Shown here: positions 9,534 to 16,699 of the stretch, piece by piece | How positions within the stretch are numbered: position 1 is the stretch's first letter | How the letters are laid out: each line of letters opens with the position of its first letter | Source of the DNA: a virus | Length of the DNA: 54,866 bases | IMG/VR virus record: IMGVR_UViG_3300043425_000164 | Span: 1-54,866 of that record | Direction: 5' to 3' (one strand) | Notes under the pieces: generated by a model | What the model saw: the letters and a program-made list of their open reading frames with translations, nothing else | Databases searched by the model: none | What the model was told of the DNA's origin: nothing | Position numbers and translations under genes: made by a program

Positions 9534-10493
9534 TTAAGCTTTACCAGCTAAGGCAGTCGGGCCGCCAAGATAATACTTCAGACCAATACCAGCTAAACCG
9601 CCCACAGCAGAACCCCAGCCAGCGGAGCTTTGTGCATTTGCTTGTTGCTGAGCTGAGTATGCATTAACGTCAGCGTTATATTTCTGAACACCAAGCTGAC
9701 CAACCTGATTCCAGCCTTGCATTGCTCCACCATAAGTACTACCCATAGCGCCAGTCATAGCACCATAATTAGCCATGGGTACTTGACCGGACTGAAGAGC
9801 CTGATTGCCTGCACTTAGAGCTAAGCCAGTAGAAGTTGCTTGATTACCAAACTGACCTTGAGATAGAGCAATCGCATCCATCTTCTTAGCCCAGCCTAAC
9901 TGCTCAGCAGCAGTACGAGCACGAGTAGCAGCCGCAGAACCAACCGCAGCTTCCATAATTGCATTAGCATTTGCTGTAGAAGTCGCACGACCTGAAGTGG
10001 GGTCAATTCCAAAAGACTGTAAACGACGCTGCTCATCCGCTGCTTTAATACCAAACGCAGACTTTACATCACCCATAGCTTCAGCTGCAATACGCTCACG
10101 ATTAGCTTCGGTGTCATACTCTGCTGCTCGTTTATAAATATCTTGACGAAGAGGAGCGCCATACTGCTCAAACTCTTGCATGGTTTTCTTTGCAGATTCG
10201 ATCTGCATAGTTTGCAGTTCTCGGTCTAATGCAAATTGCTCATCAGCACGAATTTCTTGTTTTTCAGCCTGCTCCTTCATTTTAGGCCAAACTTCTGTTT
10301 TCCAAGATTCGAGATACTCTTTAGAAATAGCAGCTAATTCACGCTGAGCAATACCAATATTGGGGTCTGGTGCAGGAGCAGAACCACCGCCTCCGCTTTT
10401 ACCACCTTCTAGTGTCATACCACGGGCAAATGGCCCTTTACCCCTAGGCTGGAACGCCCGTTCGGGTAGCATGTCATCGTATCCAAGTCTCAT
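9534..10493 (-). CDS. Probable internal virion / ejection protein
   Basis: A 319-residue protein. The N-terminus is Gly/Pro-rich, then comes a long helical region (about residues 45-190), and the C-terminal third is Gly/Ala/Gln/Ser-rich, ending in a hydrophobic stretch (WGSAVGGLAGIGLKYYLGG). The ATG at 10493 overlaps the upstream stop as ATGA and has GGAG upstream, so I preferred it to the longer frame. First of three adjacent genes likely forming the internal core or ejection apparatus. Confidence 0.75.
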   Translation of the reverse strand: MRLGYDDMLPERAFQPRGKGPFARGMTLEGGKSGGGGSAPAPDPNIGIAQRELAAISKEYLESWKTEVWPKMKEQAEKQEIRADEQFALDRELQTMQIESAKKTMQEFEQYGAPLRQDIYKRAAEYDTEANRERIAAEAMGDVKSAFGIKAADEQRRLQSFGIDPTSGRATSTANANAIMEAAVGSAAATRARTAAEQLGWAKKMDAIALSQGQFGNQATSTGLALSAGNQALQSGQVPMANYGAMTGAMGSTYGGAMQGWNQVGQLGVQKYNADVNAYSAQQQANAQSSAGWGSAVGGLAGIGLKYYLGGPTALAGKA

Positions 10494-10912
10494 CGTTTCA
10501 TCTCCAGCCAACGGCACTCTTCTTTAAGCATGCCATATAAAATTAAATTACTACCATCGTCTGCGCCACGTCTAATAAGTCCTTCTTTTTTAAACCCAAG
10601 GTGCTCATCAAAACGCTGTGCATCTAAATTGTCTTCCCTTACCAAACCACCTACACGGTGGCATTTCAATTGTATAAAAGGGTAAGCAAAACAACGATAT
10701 AGGTAATCTCGTGTCAACCATCTGCGCCCCGGTTCTGCCGCCACATGCATCATAATTGACGGGCCGGTATACAAATTAAACACAACACCTGCTATAAGCT
10801 CACCATCTTCTTCTAGCCCAATTGCCACAGCATCGCCAAATTCATCCTCATCGATTCTATAACCGACCCAAGGGATTACTCTATCTTCTTGGCCATAAAC
10901 GACTGTTTTCAT
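10490..10912 (-). CDS. GNAT-like acetyltransferase in structural region
   Basis: A 140-residue protein. The middle (GVVFNLYTG, then RDYLYRCFAYPFIQL) and the end (LGFKKEGLIRRGADDG followed by LILYGM) follow the GNAT fold: alternating strands and helices with the typical late beta strand. GNAT-like proteins occur in phage virion clusters, with unknown targets. A sigma-70-like promoter lies directly upstream. The conserved acetyl-CoA P-loop is not obvious, so activity is uncertain. Confidence 0.65.
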   Translation of the reverse strand: MKTVVYGQEDRVIPWVGYRIDEDEFGDAVAIGLEEDGELIAGVVFNLYTGPSIMMHVAAEPGRRWLTRDYLYRCFAYPFIQLKCHRVGGLVREDNLDAQRFDEHLGFKKEGLIRRGADDGSNLILYGMLKEECRWLEMKR

Positions 10913-10925
10913 TAGGTTAACTACC

Positions 10926-10954
10926 TATATACCACATATGCATCCTATTGTAAA
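10926..10954 (-). promoter_or_regulatory. Sigma-70-like promoter before GNAT-like gene
   Basis: Read on the minus strand: -35 TTTACA (10949-10954), 17-base spacer, -10 TATATA (10926-10931). Each box matches the consensus in 5 of 6 positions. It lies 14 bases before the start at 10912 and would drive the internal virion genes. Confidence 0.6.
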
Positions 10955-11167
10955 TCACTGTCCGGACGCATTCAATCTAACAATTATTTCATTTATTTTT
11001 GCAACTACTTCCGTCAGTGTCGCCGCTGGATCTAGGGTACTAATTTCGCCAATACCAATACGAGCGCCATTGATTGTTTCTATGTTTTCCTTAATAGCAG
11101 CAATTGCCTGATTTAGAGTTCTATCAGGTGTGTTAACCGCAGGAATACCTGGTTTTCTAAAAGCCAT
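10955..11167 (-). CDS. Small conserved virion-region protein
   Basis: A 70-residue, mainly helical protein with repeated Ile/Ala-rich segments (LNQAIAAIKENIETINGAR, then VVAKINEIIVRLNASG). Its ATG overlaps the stop of the nozzle gene by one base, so it is probably co-translated with it. Could be a small tail or head-completion accessory. No family recognised. Confidence 0.7.
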   Translation of the reverse strand: MAFRKPGIPAVNTPDRTLNQAIAAIKENIETINGARIGIGEISTLDPAATLTEVVAKINEIIVRLNASGQ

Positions 11168-12990
11168 TACGGAGCAACCTGTCTAAGTTCGCCAATTGAG
11201 CTAGCAATAGCTACCATACGGGTAGGGGTGTTTCCGGAAATAAGGATCTCATATACATACCCTTTTTGTAACGCTGGCAATCTTAATGGCTCCTGATTAA
11301 GTATGTCTCCCTGCCAGATTTGAACTCCATCAGCATACAAAATTACGTTTATATACCTCGTTGTACCGAGCGTAGGAATGTCTAATAAAAGGCTACCGTT
11401 AAAAGAAAACTGATTTATATAACCAGTATTAAACATACCTTCAACATTACCAGCATTTCCTATAAACAGCGCAGCATTTATGGCTTCTACATAAGCTACA
11501 TATGCGTTATAAGCATCTAAGTCATCCATAAATCCAAAGTCTGCTTGGACTTTAATTGCCGCAAAATTAGTAGGGTTTGGCATTACAAACTTTTTAGACA
11601 ACCACTCAAAAGTTGTAAAGTTAATATCAGAAGCATCTAGCTGATAAACGGTATTGTTTGTATTATCTACGGCAAAAATATCAGATGTGCTTCGATCTAC
11701 AAATACAGAACGAGCAGGAAAATCCAGATTAACAAGTGGAGGAATATCCCCCCTAGACAACACTAAGCCCGTACGCTTAATACCATCAGGCGAGTAAAAA
11801 CCCATGTACATATTGTTGTATATCATCCCAACCATTGTTTCGGGCTGGAGAGCTTGCCATTCGTCTCGGGTATAAAGAGGTACAGTAACAACGTCTTGGC
11901 TGCCAGAACCTAGGGAAACTAAGCCATTAGGAGATGCGTAAAGAACACCGTACTGGTCTGAAGCAATTGACTTTTTGGATACGCAAGGCTGTGGAATTGG
12001 CAGCTTCTGCTGTGTCATAGACGATGGCGAAACACCAGAAACTAAATAAGGAAACTTAGTCGTCAGTACAACAAGCGTTGTTTCATAAACACCAAGGCCA
12101 ACAATAGGGTAATCAACGGTTAGCGCATAAATATCTGGCCATGCATGAGGGTAATATGGCTCTGAAAAATATATCTGATTACCTTCAAACGCAGCCAAAA
12201 TACCATTAGGCATTGCCACTAAACCTTTTAGCCCGGTGGGGGGAGGTGTCCAATATAAAGAAGGCAATTCAGACCCAAGCTGGGTAACAGAAAGGCTGTC
12301 CACATAACTTGTTGTTGCAATCGGAATCTCAGCTACAAAGCTGTACACGACATTAGTAGCACCGGTAATTGTTCTATAAATACGACGGTGAGTGATGTTA
12401 TAACCGGTTGTGGGTGCCGCAGTAAAACCAGAAACCGTAACCGTTGCGCCGCCTGATGTACTAACAGTTACAGTAGCGGCAGGGCTAGGAGCAGATTCTT
12501 CTTTGACAGTTCCAAAAGTACTAACGTATGTATATACGTAAGCTCTAGTTTCATTAGGGGCTGCACCACTAGATGCAGCAAGAGTAGCAGCTCCTGTAGG
12601 AGCAGGGACACCCATATACAACCATGCATCAGGGAAAGGCCTTACACCGGTTCCGCTAGTCGTTGCTAATGCATAATTAGTCTTTTTAGGAGCTCCGTCG
12701 CCAGTGTAGTAATACCGAAATTCATTAATATCAGCTACTGGGCCGGGAACCATATCAACATCGGTAGCCCACTCTAACCAATATTTTTGCCCGCTAGGGC
12801 TATCGATACGATAAATAGTCTGGACGTTTGGTGTAGTCGGAACATACTCTAAAACAGGATCAGCCCACGACCGTAATTCCCTAGATTGGAGCTTTACGTT
12901 AAGTGCAGTTTGAGCTTGATTAGCCTCAATTTGGGTAGGGCCTGTCCTAGGAACAATTCCTGAGAAATCTTCGACCTTAATATATGGCAT
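11167..12990 (-). CDS. Tail nozzle / packaged-DNA stabilisation protein
   Basis: A 607-residue, beta-rich protein. It has the character of podoviral tail nozzle or DNA-stabilisation proteins (T7 gp12 / P22 gp10 type): repeated short strands and Asn-Gly turns, a segment RAYVYTYVSTFGTVKEESAP typical of the family, and GILAAFEGNQIYFSEPYYPH. It would close the tail tube below the adaptor and help hold DNA in the capsid. Located between the lysis genes and the internal virion genes. The domain call is from memory of sequence style and length. Confidence 0.75.
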   Translation of the reverse strand: MPYIKVEDFSGIVPRTGPTQIEANQAQTALNVKLQSRELRSWADPVLEYVPTTPNVQTIYRIDSPSGQKYWLEWATDVDMVPGPVADINEFRYYYTGDGAPKKTNYALATTSGTGVRPFPDAWLYMGVPAPTGAATLAASSGAAPNETRAYVYTYVSTFGTVKEESAPSPAATVTVSTSGGATVTVSGFTAAPTTGYNITHRRIYRTITGATNVVYSFVAEIPIATTSYVDSLSVTQLGSELPSLYWTPPPTGLKGLVAMPNGILAAFEGNQIYFSEPYYPHAWPDIYALTVDYPIVGLGVYETTLVVLTTKFPYLVSGVSPSSMTQQKLPIPQPCVSKKSIASDQYGVLYASPNGLVSLGSGSQDVVTVPLYTRDEWQALQPETMVGMIYNNMYMGFYSPDGIKRTGLVLSRGDIPPLVNLDFPARSVFVDRSTSDIFAVDNTNNTVYQLDASDINFTTFEWLSKKFVMPNPTNFAAIKVQADFGFMDDLDAYNAYVAYVEAINAALFIGNAGNVEGMFNTGYINQFSFNGSLLLDIPTLGTTRYINVILYADGVQIWQGDILNQEPLRLPALQKGYVYEILISGNTPTRMVAIASSIGELRQVAP

Positions 12991-13007
12991 ACCCTACCCT
13001 TGGTTTA

Positions 13008-13226
13008 TTACTCAGCTGCTTCTTCAGCCTTGTCTTTGGCTTTTTTAGCAGCTTTAGGTTTATCTAGTGCTTCAATCATAACTTTACCCTCGGGGGTGAT
13101 TTCAAAAACACCGTCTTCGTTTGTCTTACCAACAAACACTCGGTTTTCTAAAATCCCGCAAATCAGATTACCTGCCACAATTTCTGCACCTAATTTCTTC
13201 TGCACTTCGTCAAATGTATATGCCAT
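13008..13226 (-). CDS. Small protein with Lys/Ala-rich tail
   Basis: A 72-residue protein. An N-terminal compact part (about 45 residues; ITPEGKVMIEAL) is followed by an Ala/Lys/Glu-rich tail (KAAKKAKDKAEEAAE). An AGGAGAG ribosome site precedes the ATG. It sits between endolysin and nozzle genes. Function unknown. Confidence 0.65.
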   Translation of the reverse strand: MAYTFDEVQKKLGAEIVAGNLICGILENRVFVGKTNEDGVFEITPEGKVMIEALDKPKAAKKAKDKAEEAAE

Positions 13227-13247
13227 GCTTCTCTCCTTTTGGTTGAA

Positions 13248-13700
13248 CTAACTAAACATTCTAGTGCCTTTTGAGTCAATAATCAAAGCACTTCTCCTTG
13301 GGCGACCGTCAGCAGAATTAGGTACAGAAATATGCACCCATCCGCCGGGTTTGCCTTCTTCGTAGAATTCTTGAATTAACTGATCAAATGGGATTCCGCT
13401 AGCAATAACTAACTTACATACATCTCTAGGGGTCATCCCTGTAACACGAAAATCTGCCGCACAACCAAGCCTATGCTGGGACGTATCCCGACTGCCTATA
13501 GCGTCATTAACTAATTTAGACCTAAAGCCGGAAGTAATAATAATTGGCTGAAGCACTACGTCCCTAACCATTTCAAGCAAATGCGCAAGACGAGTCAGGT
13601 TCTGAACTTCTGCTTCATTAGGAGTATTGTCCCAGCCGCGTCTAGCCGCAGTTTCGGAAGCAGTTAGCTCTTCAAGAGTGAAGTGTCTAGTTAAATTCAC
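13248..13700 (-). CDS. Endolysin, peptidase M15 family (L,D/D,D-peptidase)
   Basis: A 150-residue protein of the peptidase M15 type. It should cut peptide cross-links in peptidoglycan to release progeny. Key features: SGFRS (57-61), SQHRLGCAADF with putative zinc ligands His76 and Asp83, and WVHIS with the third ligand His123. Length fits single-domain phage M15 endolysins. The ATG overlaps the holin stop by 4 bases, giving a coupled holin-endolysin pair. Confidence 0.9.
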   Translation of the reverse strand: MNLTRHFTLEELTASETAARRGWDNTPNEAEVQNLTRLAHLLEMVRDVVLQPIIITSGFRSKLVNDAIGSRDTSQHRLGCAADFRVTGMTPRDVCKLVIASGIPFDQLIQEFYEEGKPGGWVHISVPNSADGRPRRSALIIDSKGTRMFS

Positions 13701-14161
13701 TTTTTCTCCAGCATCTTGTCTATAGCAGAATTCTTAGCCGCGCTACCTTGGGAGCTACCAAAATAGTACGAAATAATTTGGGTGGCAATCGCTGACAAAA
13801 CCCCCAAGACATAAATAAGTATATCTTTGCGGGTAGAGTCAATACTGCCGTCGTCAAACAAAACTAAGCCAAACAGAATAAAAGTCATCAGCAGCACAGA
13901 CGCTGCCAACACAGGGGTAATGATCTTATTAATTAAAGGCGCAACATCGCTAGTTACAATCTCTGCTTCCCGCTTACGGGCTGAGTCTACGTCTGCAGCA
14001 TAAATTTTAGCTAGCTCGGTATCATTAGCCATCTTAGCTAACTCGCCGTCATTCTGCATTTTTAAAAGCTCGTATTGCGCTTTTGCTCTTTGCTCTGGAT
14101 CAGGTAAAAACCTGTCAATTAGTTTACTACCAATATCTAGGATTGCTCCGATGGGGAACAT
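13697..14161 (-). CDS. Holin, three-TM-superfamily type
   Basis: A 154-residue protein: an amphipathic N-terminal helix, a charged helical domain (residues 20-70), then hydrophobic segments near 78-102 and 114-134 and a short polar tail. This matches the phage holin family with a charged N-terminal region. It would permeabilise the inner membrane to time lysis. Directly followed by the endolysin. Confidence 0.85.
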   Translation of the reverse strand: MFPIGAILDIGSKLIDRFLPDPEQRAKAQYELLKMQNDGELAKMANDTELAKIYAADVDSARKREAEIVTSDVAPLINKIITPVLAASVLLMTFILFGLVLFDDGSIDSTRKDILIYVLGVLSAIATQIISYYFGSSQGSAAKNSAIDKMLEKK

Positions 14162-14162
14162 A

Positions 14163-14366
14163 TTAACCCCCTATTTTGATATGCCCTACACCTGCAAAAT
14201 ATGTTACAAGGCTAATAGCTCCTAGGCCAACTACCCAAAAGAACTTCTTCACAATGGATTCACCCACCGAGATGTATACATTCTGAATAACTCTTTCAGT
14301 CACTCTTTCAACTAGATGCTCTAGTTGCTCATCAGTCAGCGGTATTTGCGGTTTCTGGCTGGACAT
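14163..14366 (-). CDS. Small single-TM lysis-region protein
   Basis: A 67-residue protein: a charged N-terminal helix (EQLEHLVERVTERVI), then one membrane segment at the C-terminus (FFWVVGLGAISLVTYFAGVG). Stop and start are one base apart from the holin gene. It could be a holin partner, antiholin or spanin-like accessory; no lipobox or clear spanin pair was found. Confidence 0.7.
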   Translation of the reverse strand: MSSQKPQIPLTDEQLEHLVERVTERVIQNVYISVGESIVKKFFWVVGLGAISLVTYFAGVGHIKIGG

Positions 14367-14374
14367 ACATACAC

Positions 14375-14734
14375 CTATTTTAAGTTGCGCAGTTTATAAA
14401 TCGTAGACAGATAAGTTTCTACTGCAGTATCAATAAGATTCTGAATAGGTGTGTCTGTCTTCTCAACCGCAGTATATCTGATCTTTTCAAGCATTCCAAG
14501 GTGTTTTTCAAGGATGTCTGCAATATCACCAGTATCGGACTCAGCTAGCATAGGAATCTTGCCAATCAAACCGTGGCGGCCTTGGTAAGCTTCTGCAATT
14601 GCGTCCGCATTGTCTATGATTTCGTCATAAAACGAACCTAAAGCCATATGTTGTGCATATGACTTAGTATTTAGATGCTCACGATGAGCAACTTCTCTGC
14701 TTAAAAACATAATAGCTATTAAACGCGCAATCAT
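14375..14734 (-). CDS. Helical protein of DUF5856 type
   Basis: A 119-residue, all-helical protein with HLNTKSYAQHMALGSFYDEI and a second half of amphipathic helices. The His/Glu pattern recalls ferritin/Dps-like folds, and the sequence style matches the uncharacterised phage family I know as DUF5856. The start overlaps the upstream stop by 4 bases. Role in the lysis/late region unknown. Confidence 0.7.
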   Translation of the reverse strand: MIARLIAIMFLSREVAHREHLNTKSYAQHMALGSFYDEIIDNADAIAEAYQGRHGLIGKIPMLAESDTGDIADILEKHLGMLEKIRYTAVEKTDTPIQNLIDTAVETYLSTIYKLRNLK

Positions 14735-14919
14735 ACTGTTTCCTTTTGTTTGACTTTAATTACTGAGATATTTGTCCATTTATTCAAGGGACATTCAACC
14801 TTAGGTAAATAAACTTTTGCCTTCATGAAGCAGCCGCATATGCGGCACTTTGCAGAGAATGCGACAAACTGATCACATTGCTTGCATACCGCATAGCGTT
14901 TTTCAGCCCACTCAAACAT
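14731..14919 (-). CDS. Zinc-ribbon small protein (DUF6171-like)
   Basis: A 62-residue protein with two Cys pairs, CKQC and CRIC followed by GC, near residues 12-29, plus a further Cys near residue 44. This is a likely zinc ribbon. Small proteins with this layout occur near tail fibre or lysis genes in many phages. GGAG lies about 9 bases before the ATG. Function unknown. Confidence 0.7.
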   Translation of the reverse strand: MFEWAEKRYAVCKQCDQFVAFSAKCRICGCFMKAKVYLPKVECPLNKWTNISVIKVKQKETV

Positions 14920-14934
14920 TAACCATCAATCTCC

Positions 14935-15090
14935 TTACGCTGCTTCGGTTTCTTTAACTTCGACTACTGGGACATCCTGCCACTTACTTGTGTAACCCTG
15001 AGTGATGTTCACATACCTCAGCTGGAGGGTCTGCTCGCCGTTTGGATATTTGAGTACACGAAACTCAGGGGTTGCGCCTGGATAGATCAT
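14935..15090 (-). CDS. 51-residue protein, tail region, unknown
   Basis: A short frame running from ATG at 15090 to TAA at 14935-14937. It begins MIYPGATPEFRVLKYPNGEQ and then has a predicted beta-strand run (TLQLRYVNITQGY), ending in an acidic tail. The start overlaps the stop of the tail-fibre-chaperone-like gene by 4 bases, typical of coupled genes here. It lies tightly between two accepted genes, which supports coding. Function unknown. Confidence 0.65.
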   Translation of the reverse strand: MIYPGATPEFRVLKYPNGEQTLQLRYVNITQGYTSKWQDVPVVEVKETEAA

Positions 15091-15530
15091 TGGCTACTCC
15101 ACACCTCATCGGGTCTTGTAGGCCAGGTAATAAATCCTTCTTGCGGGTCTACTGCAATTGCCCGCAATGCACTGCGATAAGCCAGGAAGTCTGCTTGATT
15201 GGTCAGGTATGGATTACTAATTTGCGGATCGGCAATAGATTCAGTTGCCGTCCAATCTGATTCTTGTAGCAATCGAACCGCTTTTTCTTTGTTTTGTTCA
15301 GCGCTTGGCGGCACGATGGGTGGAACTGGCTCTGGTTCAAATTCAGCAATTTCACCGTACTCGCCAGCAATGCCGTTAGTCCAAATCTCGTGGATATGAG
15401 CATATGGGTCGGTTGCGTTAGCACTAGTAGGCATCTCTTCATTAAATTCTTCGTATTTAACAACGCAGGAAAATGAAGTGTGCTCTGCGTTATCCCACTG
15501 TAACTCTTTAACGTATTGAATAGTAAACAT
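15087..15530 (-). CDS. Tail fibre assembly chaperone-like protein
   Basis: A 147-residue protein. The C-terminal half (KAVRLLQESDWTATESI, then a YRSALRAIA helix and FITWPTRPDEVW) is the pattern seen in small phage proteins encoded next to fibre genes, thought to act as fibre assembly chaperones. The N-terminal half is variable. It directly follows the fibre genes. Good match in context; the specific role is inferred. Confidence 0.75.
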   Translation of the reverse strand: MFTIQYVKELQWDNAEHTSFSCVVKYEEFNEEMPTSANATDPYAHIHEIWTNGIAGEYGEIAEFEPEPVPPIVPPSAEQNKEKAVRLLQESDWTATESIADPQISNPYLTNQADFLAYRSALRAIAVDPQEGFITWPTRPDEVWSSQ

Positions 15531-15541
15531 GATTTCCCCTA

Positions 15542-16174
15542 TTAAGACACTCGGACTGCAGAAACAAAAAAGGTATATGTATATGTTTCTGATTCTCCGT
15601 TATAGCAGGCATAACCACCCGGGGAATTATGTAAAATTCTATAAGTTCCTGATAATGCCGTTGTGCCACCCGGAGCTTGGTATCCTGTGCTTCCTGAAGT
15701 TGTTCTATATGTATATGCACCATACCCACCATTAATGCTAGTTCTTGGAGTTCCCGCACCGCCTTCAATTTGGAATCCACCACCATAATTACAGCCAACG
15801 GCAGTAAGATTGCTTACATATCTAAGGGTGCTACCACTTACTGTGCTTCCAGCCGCTATATTTGAAGTGCTTGCATAAAGATACATTCCCGACAGCCCAA
15901 TAGCATTAAGATCTGTTGTAGTAATTGCACCTGTTTGTCCGTTAAGGGAGGTGACACCGCCACCTGATGCGGAAATAGTAACCCCACCCGTCGAAGCTGA
16001 CACTGAAATACCAGAGCCCGCAGTTACGGAAGTAACCCCAGTGTTGGTAATAGTTGGTGTCTTACCACCAGCTACAGAAATACCTGTCCCCGCAGAAACA
16101 GAGGTAACTCCTGACGTAGTTTGTGTAGTGGCGTCGTTAAACGTTAGAGTTGTATTATTAATTGATACTGGCAT
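15542..16174 (-). CDS. Tail fibre protein, probable receptor-binding tip
   Basis: A 210-residue protein. It begins with a beta-repeat region (GVTSVSAGTGISVAGG, GVTSVTAGSGISVSAS) also found in the 666-residue spike, followed by a Gly/Ser/Tyr-rich C-terminal domain. The shared repeats suggest a trimeric beta-helical shaft. The terminal domain is the likely host-contact part. Last of three consecutive fibre genes, before the chaperone-like gene. Confidence 0.75.
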   Translation of the reverse strand: MPVSINNTTLTFNDATTQTTSGVTSVSAGTGISVAGGKTPTITNTGVTSVTAGSGISVSASTGGVTISASGGGVTSLNGQTGAITTTDLNAIGLSGMYLYASTSNIAAGSTVSGSTLRYVSNLTAVGCNYGGGFQIEGGAGTPRTSINGGYGAYTYRTTSGSTGYQAPGGTTALSGTYRILHNSPGGYACYNGESETYTYTFFVSAVRVS

Positions 16175-16189
16175 GTATTTACTCCTAAA

Positions 16190-16699
16190 TTAAGGCGCGG
16201 CTGTAATTGTGCCGTCACTAGCAATTTGAGCTATGGTGACACTGTTGTACTGAAAAGCTAAATTTGAACCTACTTGGACTATTTTAAAATTCGCCCCTAC
16301 ATTATAAGTATTGCTACCTGTAAATGTGTTATTTCCACTGAAAGTATTGTTTCCACTGAAAGTATTGTTTCCACTGAAAGTATTGTTTGCATCTAACTGA
16401 GCAAAATTGTTAAATATAGCCGCCACCGGGCGCATTGCAAAACCAGAACCTGCATTAAATGGCAATGGATTAGTGCCGTCTTGGGCTCGAACTACAGTTA
16501 ATGTATCTGTAGCCCTAGCAGTAACTTTAACAATCTCATAGTTCCCTACGTTATCAAACAAAGTACCGTAGAAGTAATTACTGCCGGTGGGCAGTGGGAA
16601 AGTATTGCCTAAACCAGCGGCTAGAACAATCGTAGTATCAGTATTAGTGATACTAGCTGCTATAGTCGCTGTGGCATTATTTTTAAATAGTGCTGGCAT
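16190..16699 (-). CDS. Short tail fibre / fibre connector with NTFSGN repeats
   Basis: A 169-residue protein. Residues about 105-130 carry tandem NTFSGN hexapeptides, ending in NTFTGS, encoded by exact 18-bp direct repeats. The N-terminal half (FPLPTGSNYFYGTL, VRAQDGTNPLPF) resembles the conserved beta domain found in many small phage tail proteins. The start overlaps the stop of the 666-residue gene by one base. It is probably a fibre subunit with a repeat-adjustable shaft. Confidence 0.75.
   Translation of the reverse strand: MPALFKNNATATIAASITNTDTTIVLAAGLGNTFPLPTGSNYFYGTLFDNVGNYEIVKVTARATDTLTVVRAQDGTNPLPFNAGSGFAMRPVAAIFNNFAQLDANNTFSGNNTFSGNNTFSGNNTFTGSNTYNVGANFKIVQVGSNLAFQYNSVTIAQIASDGTITAAP
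16332..16385. repeat. Three exact 18-bp tandem repeats inside a fibre gene
   Basis: The unit TTTCCACTGAAAGTATTG on the plus strand is repeated three times without a mismatch, with a fourth, partly diverged unit before it. Since the unit is six codons long, loss or gain of copies keeps the frame and changes the fibre length. Confidence 0.95.

Noticed and set aside
16332-16385. CRISPR-like array
   Set aside because: The units are contiguous, 18 bp, without spacers and in frame with a fibre gene.
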